Below the pieces are notes generated by a model that ran no database searches, was not told where the DNA came from, and saw only the letters and a list, made by a program, of their open reading frames with translations. Below, piece by piece: positions 1-11,311 of a stretch of 64,000 nucleotides of DNA. The stretch comes from Paralithodes platypus. Its lineage: Eukaryota; Arthropoda; Malacostraca; Decapoda; Lithodidae. Position 1 is the stretch's first letter; each line of letters begins with the position of its first letter. A program made the position numbers and the translations under genes. The stretch covers positions 16,318,811 through 16,382,810 of the forward strand of contig CM064481.1 in assembly GCA_032716605.1 (NCBI GenBank). Direction: 5' to 3'.

Positions 1-657
1 TCCCTTCCGATTCCATCCCCAGTCGGCAGGACTGACGACTTCTGGATTGGTTACTGTTGACCCCATATGATACCAGGCTAGCCTAGCTTTTTTCTGTAGA
101 ATGAAATTCAGGGACTTCAGATCAGAAATAAAAAACAAGGCAGCCAAAATGAAAAAGGAAAGGAATAAAACTGGTAAGTTGTCATTATGCTATCCTCAAA
201 CCTGTAACCTCATTGAACATCAATTACTTGAGTATTTCCAATGAAAGGATGGGCATTTCCGAGAAATTGTCTAGGCTAGGCCTAGCCTGTACGTAAAACA
301 GACATGGCTGTAGTGTTACAGCTATGTATGTACAGTATATTAGGCTAGTATATAATACACTGCCTTAGGCCTATTTACCAAGTGTTCTTTACATTTGTTC
401 AAGGAATAGGCCTAGCCTAGTGTTCTATTGTGTTTCATTGTTAAATTGTTTGAGTGGAGGATTTGCATTAATTTACCCATTTATTCAATATTCATTCATC
501 TGAAGATATGGCGTCAAATGGCGCCATTTATTGGGTGAATCTCACTTTTACAGTAGGTACAAGAAATTGTGGGGTAGGCTAAACTGAATAGCCTACATGA
601 TGGGTTGAGGAACCTAATGGGGAGACGCTGCCCCCCTGGATTTATTGTCATCCTCAT
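1..657. other. Non-coding stretch, no gene seen
   Basis: I see no supported reading frame here. The stretch is AT-rich and contains several short AGGCCTAGCCT-type runs (for example near 283 and 411). These recur across the window and look like a base-composition habit of this genome rather than a site. Confidence 0.6.
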
Positions 658-3085
658 ATTATTATTATTATTATTATTATATGAGATGCCGAAGTCTCCA
701 ACCAGGGTGCAGAAACACCATCAAGATCAATCCACACAAAACACCCGGAGGCACTGGAGAGAGACTATGGCAACTTAGGAAAAAATAAAAACATACACTG
801 TATACTGTACTGTACATATACACATATTAAACATAGATAACATATTATGCAGCGGAGGATATCAAGCTTAAATATAATACAATAAAATAGAATAAAATCA
901 GTTTAAAAATTAGAATTAATGCTGCAAAAAAGCATTAACTCTAGACTTAAAAATGGAGATATTAGCTGAATTGACTAGCTCATTTGGCAACTTATTCCAC
1001 AAGTCAACCATGGCCGGCACAAAACACTGTGAAAACTGTGTAGTAGAAAAATTAACACGGCTCATGGCAAGATAATTAAGATTGCTTGTGAATCTAGTTG
1101 CACGAGCCTGGACATAGGGCCCAGGCAGAACCCCATGTAAGGGATGCTGAGAGTTGTTAAAAACTTTAAATAAAAGACTGAGGGCACCAACTTTACGTCG
1201 ATGACACAGATCAAGAGACAAAATAGGTAGAATAAAACTGATGGAATTTAGCGACCTGTCAAGCAACTTGAGATGGCAGTCAGCTGCTGACAACCAGACA
1301 GGTGAGCAGTACTCGAAATGTGGCAAAATAAAAGCATAAAAAGACTTCATAACTGTGGCATCACAAGCAAATGTTTTATAAACCTTGCGAAGCAGACCAA
1401 TTTTTTGGGAAATGGAAGAGGAGAAAGAACGAATATGCTTTTCAAAAGTAAGTTTGGGATCAAGAGTAACTCCTAACAAACGCAGTATCCACATTCTCAA
1501 TTTGCTCGCCAGAAACTTGTAGATAAGGATGGGGAGGATCCAAGGTACGAGATCTGCTGATGATAATGGAGTGTGTTTACTAGCATTAAGTTTCATGCCC
1601 CAAAGTTCACACCATGATGTAATTTTGGCTAAATCCCTATTCAGAGCAGTAGCAATTACGTGTCGATCTATTGGTGATGCAATTGACGCATATAAAGTTG
1701 TATCATCAGCATAGGAGATTAGTTTATTTTCAAGCTCGGAACACAGGTCAGCAGTAAAAATAATAAAAAGCAAAGGCCCAAGGACACTGCCTTGTGGAAC
1801 ACCAGAAACAACAGTAACAGAAGGGGAATGACACCCATCAATGACCACAGACTGAGATCTTTTCGTCAAAAAATCTTCAAAGATCCTTAAAAAATTGCCA
1901 CCAATACCAATGAGCTGTAACTTAAACAGAAGTGCTTTATGGTTGACTAAATCAAAAGCAGAACTAAAGTCAATAGCCACGACGCGAGACTCATGTCCCT
2001 GGTCCAATGAAGATTGCAAGTCATGGGTGAGTGTCAGAAGTGCATCACATGTACTCAGTCCCTTACGAAAACCAAACTGTGAGTTTGGTATCAAATTATG
2101 ACTATTACAATAAGAGGAAAGGCGTCTGGACAAAAGCCTCTCATAGAGCTTGGATAGGATAGGTGTAATGGAGATAGGGCGATAGTCATTAGATGATGAG
2201 GCAGTATTTCCCTTTGGAATAGGAGTGATAATAGCCTTACGCCAGCAAAGAGGAAAACTACCTGATTTCAAAAGCAACCTAAACACCACTGCCAATTTAG
2301 GTGCCAAGACCACTGCAACCTTTTTAAAAAAGAGAGGGAAAAACCCATCCGGGTCTGTGCTACCATAGGTATCAAGATCCAGCAAGTACCTTTTCAGTTC
2401 AGCTGATTTGAATGCCATTGAATTGAGGTTGGGTCTAGGGAAACATGTCAATGGCAAAGACAATTCCTGATTACTCTGCTTATTAATAAAAATATTAGAT
2501 AGAATATTGGCCTTCGATAATGGATCAAAAGAGATGGAGCCATCAGAATCACAAAGAGGAGGCATGGAGGAATCTATTCCAAATAAAGAGGATTTCAAAA
2601 TGGACCACCATTTATGAGGCTGTGTAGCTCCTGCCAGAACATCCTGAAGATGGGAGTTATAATCCCTCTCAGCACCATCATAAACTCTCTGCGCAGCTGC
2701 CCTTTTAAAAACATAATTTTCCCAATGCAAGGGGGTTTGATTACGCCTCCATAGACGATATGCAGCCTGTTTGTCATCAAATGCACGCTTGCAGTCATCA
2801 TTAAACCATGCTTTATCCCTGATACGAGACTTAATTGTCTTTGATGGAACTCTTTTGCGAAGGATACCAAGAAGGGAATTGTTGAGAGCTGAAACCGGGT
2901 CATGAGATCTTAGTATGTGATTCCACTCAATATTACAAACATCATTACAAACGTTGTCCCAGTTAACCCGGGATTTAAGGTAGACTTTACGTGAGAGAGT
3001 AATATCAGGAACAGAAAAATCAAGATTAATTTTACACATGATGGCATTGTGGTCGGAAGTGCCAACAGGTACAAGAACGGAGTAC
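658..3085 (-). mobile_element. 5'-truncated LINE (EN/RT type) with (ATT)n tail
   Basis: This is a non-LTR retrotransposon read on the minus strand. Its 3' end is the trinucleotide run at 658-680, as in LINEs that end in a short microsatellite rather than poly(A). The 5' end is lost inside the endonuclease domain. Only the last endonuclease block (GTSDHNAI) survives, and the residues before it come from flanking TACTGTATAC-rich DNA. I could not find a target-site duplication, so the right border is approximate. Confidence 0.85.
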
Positions 3086-3102
3086 ATACATACTGTATAC
3101 AA
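916..3102 (-). pseudogene. LINE ORF2 remnant: endonuclease end plus reverse transcriptase
   Basis: The frame is open for 728 codons. It encodes the C-terminal tip of an AP-type endonuclease, then a reverse transcriptase with AIDFSSAFD, SGVPQGSVLGPLLF and SYADDTTL, then the usual C-terminal part (HFEYCSPVWL, LWNKLP). The catalytic YADD is intact. Around 1490-1600 the protein departs from the family pattern although the frame stays open. The expected SRSRT...VDTLR text is readable there in a neighbouring frame, so a one-base and a two-base loss appear to cancel each other. With no endonuclease N-terminus and no ORF1 it cannot mobilise itself. Confidence 0.85.
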
Positions 3103-3389
3103 TACTGTATACAGTAGCTGATGAAAGGTCTCTGGTAGTCAAGGGATTATAAATCACTTCCAGTAACTTTTCCCAGTACAATGCCAGCTTATTTTACTAT
3201 AATTTGGTGGAAATTAGTCGATTTTATTATAAGGCCTTCCATAGTTGAAAGATAAAAGAGCCTTAGTTTCATAACATAATACTGTATAGTAATAGTTAGG
3301 TTAACTCTTGGTCACAAGTGTCATTTCCTTCCAAAGATATTTACTAGGGCTACAGAAAAATCAATATCAAAGAACAATATTTTAAGCTA

Positions 3390-4380
3390 CAAAATACAGG
3401 CAGCAACGCCTTCATGAACACAATACAGGCAGCAACCCCTTCATGAACAAAATACAGGGCAGCAACGCCTTCATGAACAAAATACAGGCAGCAACGCCTT
3501 CATGAACACAATACAGGCAGCAACGCCTTCATGAACACAATACAGGCAGCAACGCCTTCATGAACAAAATACAGGCAGCAACGCCTTCATGAACAAAATA
3601 CAGGCAGCAACGCCTTCATGAACACAATACAGGCAGCAACGCCTTCATGAACAAAATACAGGCAGCAACGTCTTCATGAACACAATACAGGCAGCAATGC
3701 CTTCATGAACACAATACAGGCAGCAACGCCTTCATGAACAAAATACAGGCAGCAACGCCTTCATGAACACAATACAGGCAGCAACGCCTTGATGAACAAA
3801 ATACAGGCAGCAACGCCTTCATGAACACAATACAGGCAGCAACGCCTTCATGAACACAATACAGGCAGCAACGCCTTCATGAACAAAATACAGGCAGCAA
3901 CGCCTTCATGAACAAAATACAGGCAGCAACGCCTTCATGAACACAATACAGGCAGCAACGCCTTCATGAACAAAATACAGGCAGCAACGCCTTCATGAAC
4001 ACAATACAGGCAGCAACGCCTTCATGAACACAATACAGGCAGCAACGCCTTCATGAACAAAATACAGGCAGCAACGCCTTCATGAACAAAATACAGGCAG
4101 CAACGCCTTCATGAACAAAATACAGGCAGCAACGCCTTCATGAACACAATACAGGCAGCAACGCCTTCATGAACACAATACAGGCAGCAATGCCTTCATG
4201 AACACAATACAGGCAGCAACGCCTTCATGAACACAATACAGGCAGCAACGCCTTCATGAACAAAATACAGGCAGCAACGCCTTCATGAACACAATACAGG
4301 CAGCAACGCCTTCATGAACACAATACAGGCAGCAACGCCTTCATGAACAAAATACAGGCAGCAACGCCTTCATGAACACA
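3390..4380. repeat. 29-bp minisatellite, about 34 copies
   Basis: The unit is AACACAATACAGGCAGCAAC followed by GCCTTCATG, 29 bp, in about 34 near-perfect head-to-tail copies. One position is either A or C (AACAAAATAC or AACACAATAC). Rare variants include one inserted G near 3449, CAACGTC, CAATGCC and CTTGATG. The period is not a multiple of three, and no conserved ORF crosses the array. Confidence 0.97.
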
Positions 4381-4463
4381 TCAAAAATGAAAGTAAATAA
4401 AAAAACTCATGAGATAATTTGTACAGGGTGTCAAACCGGAGCAATTTTGTTTGAAGTCTTTAA

Positions 4464-4837
4464 GGCGGGTGACCTGCTTTTTGTTATTTCTGTCCTCTTC
4501 TCTCTTTCTCTGGCTTGTATCCATTCGGCCCCATTCAGCCAATTATTTTAAGACGTTTATCCCCATCTAGGTGTCGATTTCTTCCTGGCGAGCGATAGCG
4601 AGCCAGCATTATATGAAGAAATCCGGCTTTGCCAGAGAAATTTTTCTATCGAAAAATGTACAAATTTAGCCTGCTGTCAAACAAAAATCAAAAATATGCT
4701 GGCTCGCTACCGCTCACCAGTAAAAAATTGACACCTGGATGGGGATAAACGTCTTAAAACAGTAGGCTGAATGGGGCCAAATGGATACAAGCCAGAGAAA
4801 GATAAGAAAAGGACAGAACCAAAACAGGTGACCCCAC
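4464..4837. mobile_element. Foldback MITE (family F, copy 1) flanked by TTAA
   Basis: The 374-bp element has long imperfect terminal inverted repeats of about 150 bp. The left arm starts GGCGGGTGACCTG and ends in GGCGAGCGATAGCGAGCC; the right arm is its inverse, ending CAGGTGACCCCAC. TTAA flanks both sides (4460-4463 and 4838-4841). The centre carries AAATCCGGCTTTGCC and a small TTTTTCTATCGAAAAA palindrome. It has no coding capacity. The same element recurs at 6852-10792 in opposite orientation, and a fragment lies near 14.6 kb. TTAA flanks suggest mobilisation by a TTAA-targeting transposase, but the termini begin GG rather than the piggyBac CC. Confidence 0.85.
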
Positions 4838-4882
4838 TTAATGAATATGAGAAGGAACAACATGGAATAGCATTGGTTTGAC

Positions 4883-6041
4883 CATTTTACCACTTCCAAA
4901 GATATAGTTTTAACTACAGGTATAAGCCATCATTTTATCACTTCCAAAGATATAGTTTGAACTACAGGTATAAGCCATCATTTTATCACTTCCAAAGATA
5001 TAGTTTTAACTACAGGTATAAGCCATCATTTTACCACTTCCAAAGATATAGTTTTAACTACAGGTATAAGCCATCATTTTATCACTTCCAAAGATATAGT
5101 TTGAACTACAGGTATAAGCCATCATTTTACCACTTCCAAAGATATAGTTTGAACTACAGGTATAAGCCATCATTTTACCACTTCCAAAGATATAGTTTTA
5201 ACTACAGGTATAAGCCATCATTTTACCACTTCCAAAGATATAGTTTGAACTACAGGTATAAGCCATCATTTTACCACTTCCAAAGATATAGTTTGAACTA
5301 CAGGTATAAGCCATCATTTTACCACTTCCAAAGATATAGTTTGAACTACAGGTATAAGCCATCATTTTACCACTTCCAAAGATATAGTTTGAACTACAGG
5401 TATAAGCCATCATTTTACCACTTCCAAAGATATAGTTTTAACTACAGGTATAAGCCATCATTTTACCACTTCCAAAGATATAGTTTGAACTACAGGTATA
5501 AGCCATCATTTTACCACTTCCAAAGATATAGTTTGAACTACAGGTATAAGCCATCATTTTACCACTTCCAAAGATATAGTTTGAACTACAGGTATAAGCC
5601 ATCATTTTACCACTTCCAAAGATATAGTTTTAACTACAGGTATAAGCCATCATTTTACCACTTCCAAAGATATAGTTTTAATTACAGGTATAAGCCATCA
5701 TTTTACCACTTCCAAAGATATAGTTTTAACTACAGGTATAAGCCATCATTTTATCACTTCCAAAGATATAGTTTGAACTACAGGTATAAGCCATCATTTT
5801 ACCACTTCCAAAGATATAGTTTTAACTACAGGTATAAGCCATCATTTTACCACTTCCAAAGATATAGTTTTAACTACAGGTATAAGCCATCATTTTACCA
5901 CTTCCAAAGATATAGTTTTAACTACAGGTATAAGCCATCATTTTACCACTTCCAAAGATATAGTTTGAACTACAGGTATAAGCCATCATTTTACCACTTC
6001 CAAAGATATAGTTTTAACTACAGGTATAAGCCATCATTTTA
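4883..6041. repeat. 48-bp minisatellite, about 24 copies, open in frame
   Basis: The 48-bp unit includes CCACTTCCAAAGATATAG and CTACAGGTATAAGCC, repeated about 24 times with TTTTAAC/TTTGAAC and TTTTAC/TTTTAT variants. Because 48 is divisible by three, the plus strand is open from 4957 to 6069 as a 16-residue repeat (NYRYKPSFYHFQRYS plus F or L). The minus strand is also open over part of the array. That is expected from the period and is not evidence of a gene. Confidence 0.97.
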
Positions 6042-6847
6042 TCTTTACATATACTGTACTGTACAATAATAGACTAAAAAAAAATTTGTGTGTGAATTTT
6101 TATTTTGTCTTTTGTTTGTGTTGCCCCTGTTCAGACTCTGTCTCGAGTCGGCCAGCCTCAGCTATGGGGTATATGCCGGAGTAAATACATACATACAAAA
6201 ATATTGGACTCAGCATTGGTTGGACACCCTGAATTTGTACATTTACGCTGGTATCACACGAGCGCTTTTACCCTCAACATTTATCCTCAACACTGGTCTG
6301 GCAGCTTATGAGGGCAACGTTTTATATATTTATGTTTCCCAAATTCATCTATCACCAGTCTAGCTTCCGATAACAGTGCAAAAGATCCCAAGAATGTTGC
6401 CAGATATATGTTGATAATCGAATGTTGACTAAAAAAGCTCTCATGTGATACCGGCTAAACCTTGGAATATTTGTGTTGCAGACTAGATATTACCATGCGA
6501 GTATAACAGGATATTACACAAGAGCTGTTATTCTAATTTATTAATGTACAACTTGCAAAATAAACAAACCAAAACTTAGACGAACACAGTAAAGAGACAA
6601 AACAATTTATCAAATTCGCTACCTATGTGGAAACAACGCTTTAGGAAAATAGTAGTCATTAATAACATTTGTGACATCTTTTGCACTGGTATTGGATATT
6701 AGACTGGAGAGAAATAGATTTAGGTGATAGAGTTTAGAAAGTTCTTATAATAAATTGCCAAATCAGTGTTCAGGATAAAAATGAACTCCTGCACCGGCGA
6801 CGTCCTTTCAACATTATTCTGGCTACTATTAGACCATTTTATTCAGC
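6042..6847. other. Non-coding stretch, no gene seen
   Basis: Short ORFs between 6088 and 6363 show no recognisable motif. I see no repeat shared with other parts of the window until the foldback MITE starts at 6852. Confidence 0.5.
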
Positions 6848-6979
6848 TTAAGGGGGGGTGACCTGTTTTGGTTCTGTCCTTTTCTTATCTTTCTCTGGCT
6901 TGTATCCATTTGGCCCCATTCAGCCTACTGTTTTAAGACGTTTACCCCCATCCAGGTGTCAATATTTTCCTGGCGAGCA

Positions 6980-7021
<42 letters not shown>

Positions 7022-7409
7022 TAATAATAATAATACTTTATTTCAGACTCACACAGTACAGAGGGGACCATACTGGGGTCCATATATACCTTACAGTAAC
7101 ATAAATATATATAAATATATATAAGCTACTGTACATAGGCTACATAAAATAAAAAGAAATTAAATAATACCCAGCTTGCTATCATGTAGTTCACAGCACT
7201 GCCTCAACCAAAAACAGTGGTCATCAAACTACTGTGTTACCAAAACCACTGTCCTAATTGTGTACAGTACCATGCCTCACATCATTTAGCTTCCGGTACA
7301 GTATGTTGCTACAGTACAGTATAGGAATATCGGTACTGTACTGCACTATGAGGATCAGTACCGGTATGCTAATTCTGTAGAGTAGCAGACCTGAAATCAT
7401 TACTTAAGG

Positions 7410-10281
7410 TTAAATATAGAGCAACTTCCTCCAGTGTGCCTGGATCCTGGAGGTGTACACTATGCTTGGAGTTTGTAGCATTTTAATGATCCTTTTCTCA
7501 GAAGTGTTAAGGCGCTGAATGAATTTATATGTTAGCTTTCTAATGAGTGATTTGTAACAGTGTAAGTTCATATAGGCACATAGCGTACTTGTACTCTCAT
7601 ATTTTGAGAGCCCCAGAAACATTTTCATGATATTGTGATATGAGATACTTAGTCTATTCACTGTCATTTTCTTATAGTTCCACCATAGTTGTGCTGTATA
7701 CATTGGTGAGCAGTAGGAGTTGAACAATGTTATTTTTGTATCCCATGTGCACATATGAAATTTTCTTAATATTGAATTTCCCTGCATGTAAAGTTGCCTT
7801 CGCTGACGACCCATATCCTCATCATCTGAGCGATCACATGAAATATAGTGTCCTAGATACTTTACTTTACTTACTTCTTCTATAATTTCTTCATACAAAT
7901 GGAATTTAGGTAGCTTTGATTTCAATAGAAAGTTAGATTTAAATATTATGATATTGCTCTTTATAGGATTAAATTTGACTGAATGTTCGATTCCAAATTT
8001 TTCACATACTCTTAATAATTTATCCAGTCCTGCTCCAGAGGGCGTGATTAAGGCTAGGTCATCAGCATACATGAGATGATTTACAATGGTGCTGCCAATA
8101 CAGCACCCAGTGCGAGTCTTGTTCAGCTCCAGACTAAGATCATCCATGTAGACGTTGAAAAGATACGGAGACAATATCCCCCCCTGCCTAACACCATTGG
8201 TTACGGCGAAAGAGCCTGACAGGATGTTGCCCCAACTTACACACATTTTTTGATTAGCATACCAGAAAATAAGTATCCTAACAATATAGCTAGGCACTCC
8301 CCTGTTAACTAATTTTTCAAATAAGGTTTTGTGACACACCCTATCAAAAGCCTTACTTGCATCAAGAAAACAAGAGAAAATTGAGCTATTTAGTTTGTTG
8401 TATGTATCAATCACTTCTTTCAGCACATATATGCATTGGTCTGTGCCGTGATTTTTCTTAAAGCCAAACTGATTGCTGCTGGTGACAATATATGCAGACA
8501 TTCTTTCTAGCATTATCATTTCAACTACCTTACTCACCACACTAGCAAGGTGGTAGTTGTCTTTAGCTGTAATTTTACCTGATTTATCTTTAATGACAGG
8601 AACAAGTATTACGGATATCATAGACTCCGGCAGGACACCATGCGTAAATAGACTGGTGATGCAAGAACTAAGTTTATCTATTAACAACTTATCTGCATAT
8701 TTAAGATGTTCTGCATATATACCATCCAGCCCACAAGCTTTATTTAGGTTAAGTTTTCTTATGGCATTCTCAAGATCACTTTCAGTCACTTTAATGTCTT
8801 CATAATTACTATCTTTCACATATTGAATTGCACCATTAGTAGACCTTTGGTTTACACTGTTAAGTAGTTCCTTAAAATGAGTTTTCCATAAGTCAGCAAT
8901 GTTCTCTTCACCCGTAACCCCCTCAACACTGACAGGTAATGGTGTGTTACAATTTTGCATGGATCTGATGTCCTTCCAAAAACAGTTAGTATCCTTTTCT
9001 GCCAGACTCTTTGCAAGGGCTTCCTTCCTTAATTGGTTTTCATTTTGCTTAATAAATCTAATGGCATATTTGGTCCTAGCCTTCTGCTCTTTTGTGAAGT
9101 TCAAATATAGGCCCCTGTCTAGGCTGACCTACTTCAAGCCAATGAGACCTAGCATCTCTGGAGGCCTGATACAGGTCAGCCACATAGTCTTGCCAACCTG
9201 GCTTATTGAATGAGGACTTATATTTACGGCTATTAAAAATACTTTCCCCCGCTTTTGATAAAGAATCTATTATACTATTGTAAAATGTAATAATGTCCTT
9301 TCTGTGTTGTGCATCACTACATTTTGGATCCCTGCATTGTGCTACACCATTACCATCATATTGCACCCTGTTTAATAAGTCCTTGGTTTTATCACAGTAC
9401 ATTTGTCACTCTTCATTTGAGATTACATTCCATGGAACTTTTGCCTTGATGCTATTGCTAGTTTCTGTTATTTCCGGTGCTTTATTAATTTGGATTGTTA
9501 ATTCTATAGGTATGTGGTCGTCATCCGTAATGTCGTATCTTATGGCCATTTCTGAGATAGAGTCATGAAAGTCAGAGCTAGAGATTGCATGATCAAGCCA
9601 CGACCTGGTCTCCCATGCTTCACTAACATATGTATAGCTATTTTCTGGAAGCAGGTTTTTGGAGGACAAAATTAAACCTTGCTCCTCACAAAACCTTAAC
9701 ATATGTTTAGCAAACATGGAACCACCCAACTCGTGAGGGGTAGCATTCCAATCACCTACCACTGAGTAACACGTTATCTCTAATTCAGAAATTAGGCCAC
9801 CAAGCTCCCCTAACTTTTCCAAATAAAGTTCTTCATTTTCTGCACACTGATACGGTAAGTAAACACAAAATATTGCAAATTTTCTGTGTCCCACTTCCAG
9901 CTGTATTCCCGCACACCAGCTTAAATTTGTCTCAATGGTTTTAATTACACTATCTAGGCACGATCTCCACATTATTGCAACTCCCCCTGGGGGGTGACCT
10001 GCCACAATACCATCACGTGTGTCCGTAGTGGAGACCCCGTACCCATGGAAATCTTTATCTAATATGTTCAAATTACCTAAGTCCTGTTTTGTGTACCAGG
10101 TTTCCTGAAGGCAGACTATGTCACTGGTCCTTAATGTAGATACGATGTCAGGTCGCAACAGGAGATTCCTCTTTGTTTTGGGGAGTCCTCTGCAATTGTA
10201 TGAAGTTACTTTTATACTTGCTGCTGTTGTTGGTATCCCCTCCATTACTGCGAGTTGGATAGTGGTGTGCGATGCCTCCAA
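7410..10281 (-). pseudogene. LINE ORF2: endonuclease plus reverse transcriptase, broken
   Basis: An AP-type endonuclease is read from 10281 down to 9406 (SYNCRGL, CLQETWY, VVGDWNATPHE, SWLDHAI, DDDHIPI). An in-frame TGA at 9406-9408 interrupts it and the same frame resumes at 9402. A one-base frameshift near 9105-9125 then moves the reading to the RT frame (9104-7410). The RT has intact MYADD and the C-terminal Trp/Cys-rich region. One stop plus one frameshift make it non-functional, but the domain order is complete and the decay slight. The usual NYRPI block reads NYHLA. Confidence 0.87.
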
Positions 10282-10548
10282 GTCCCAGAAGCCTCTGCAC
10301 TGTCCTCATTGGGATATTGTCTTGGTTCTCTGTACCAGTTGACATATGCATCTTCTGGCCACAGGTCAGGATTCATGAAAACATCTGGATCTGGACATTC
10401 GCTAGTTATACAAAAGGAGGCACAGGTAGTGGACCTGGAGAGGGTGGTCAGCTGTCTTACCTCTATATTTATATGTAGATTATCAGCCAAGTATGTCTTG
10501 AGATTCTCAGCAGTAACACTAGGGTTGAATCCTGTGGCAAACACCCTC
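10245..10548 (-). pseudogene. C-terminal remnant of LINE ORF1
   Basis: About 100 codons match the C-terminal ORF1 region seen in many arthropod LINEs: WRVFATGFNPSVTAENLKTYL, then CASFCI and DPDVFMNPDLWPEDAYVNWY. The nucleic-acid-binding N-terminus is missing because the element is 5'-truncated at 10548. It overlaps the ORF2 start (10281) by 37 bases in another frame. An ATG at 10563-10565, contributed by the host MITE, is in frame and would add MLAR in front. Confidence 0.7.
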
Positions 10549-10889
10549 CAGTAGCGAGCCAGCATATATATATATATTTATTTTTGTTTTACACCAAGCT
10601 AAATTTGTACATTTTTCGATAGAAAAATTTCTCCGGCAAAGCCGGATTTCTCCATACAATGCTGGCTCGCTATCGCTCGCCAGGAAAAAATCAATGGGGT
10701 TAACGTCTTAAAACAGTTGGCAGAATTGGGCCAAATGGATACAAGAGAAAGAGAGAAAAGGAGAGAAAGATAAAAAAAGCAGGCGACCCCCCTTAAGTAA
10801 TACCTGCCTTCCCACCATACAAACAGGACCGGCCAGAGAGGATTGGATCGTCCGCCACACGACAGGTTGATCTTCACCGGGCAAATATA

Positions 10890-11100
10890 CAGTAGCGTTA
10901 ATAAGTCATATCTCAGCTGTCATTACTTTTGGCTCGCTCTGTGCTGTATCAATGTCTGTCAGATGTTGAATATGGTGGGTAAGTGTAGGAACATGTTTGT
11001 ATTTCTCACCTAAAATGAAGAAAGTATGGTTAGATATTGCCCATACTAATTATTGATAAAAATATACTTGGTGCCGAGACATCACTTATTTGGCCGACTG
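10890..11100. mobile_element. TA-flanked Tc1/mariner-like MITE (family E, copy 1)
   Basis: The 211-bp element starts CAGTAGCGTTAATAAGTCAT and ends ATCACTTATTTGGCCGACTG, giving imperfect inverted termini with CAGT ends. TA flanks both ends (10888-10889 and 11101-11102). CAGT ends plus a TA duplication are the Tc1/mariner signature. It has no coding capacity. An inverted copy lies at 15475-17368, so the zinc-finger gene sits between opposed copies. Confidence 0.82.
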
Positions 11101-11311
11101 TACAGGTCACCCATTTCAATAGAGATACACAGGAAGGGGCTAAACTCCTCACATTAATAATGAACACTTGGAAGGCTAGATTAACCTCTTCCATAAGTTG
11201 CGTTTGTAATTATGATTAAAAATAAATAAAAGGCTCTATGTTCAAAAAGGTTTAGATACCCACAAATCCTTCCTAAACTGAATACATTTGTGTGCATATA
11301 ATATAAAAGGG

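Larger units (their letters stand above)
6983..10548 (-). mobile_element. LINE with ORF1 tail, endonuclease and RT, 5-bp target duplication
   Basis: This non-LTR retrotransposon lies on the minus strand inside the second foldback MITE. Its 3' end is a long trinucleotide run (about 6983-7033). Its 5' end is truncated inside ORF1. CAGTA at 6978-6982 and 10549-10553 is the target duplication. The RT motif set (FLDASKAFDRV, NGVRQGGILSPYLFNVYMDDL, HLMYADDLAL) fits the CR1/L2-like part of the Jockey superfamily; I would not name a clade without a tree. Confidence 0.88.
6852..10792. mobile_element. Foldback MITE (family F, copy 2) split by a LINE
   Basis: The left arm (6852-6982) begins after TTAA at 6848-6851 and matches the arms of the 4464-4837 copy. 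The right part (10549-10792) ends before TTAA at 10793-10796. The inner sequence at about 10600-10660 is in inverted orientation relative to copy 1. A LINE occupies 6983-10548. CAGTA is present at both junctions (6978-6982 and 10549-10553), so the target read GGCGAG-CAGTA-GCGAGCC, which matches the uninterrupted copy. Confidence 0.88.

Noticed and set aside
3390..6041. CRISPR-like array
   Set aside because: The units are contiguous with no unique spacers and the DNA is eukaryotic; these are minisatellites.
4957..6069. 370-codon ORF of sixteen-residue repeats as a silk-like or structural protein
   Set aside because: It is coextensive with a 48-bp tandem array, starts and ends with it, and the opposite strand is open too. 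The period explains the openness.
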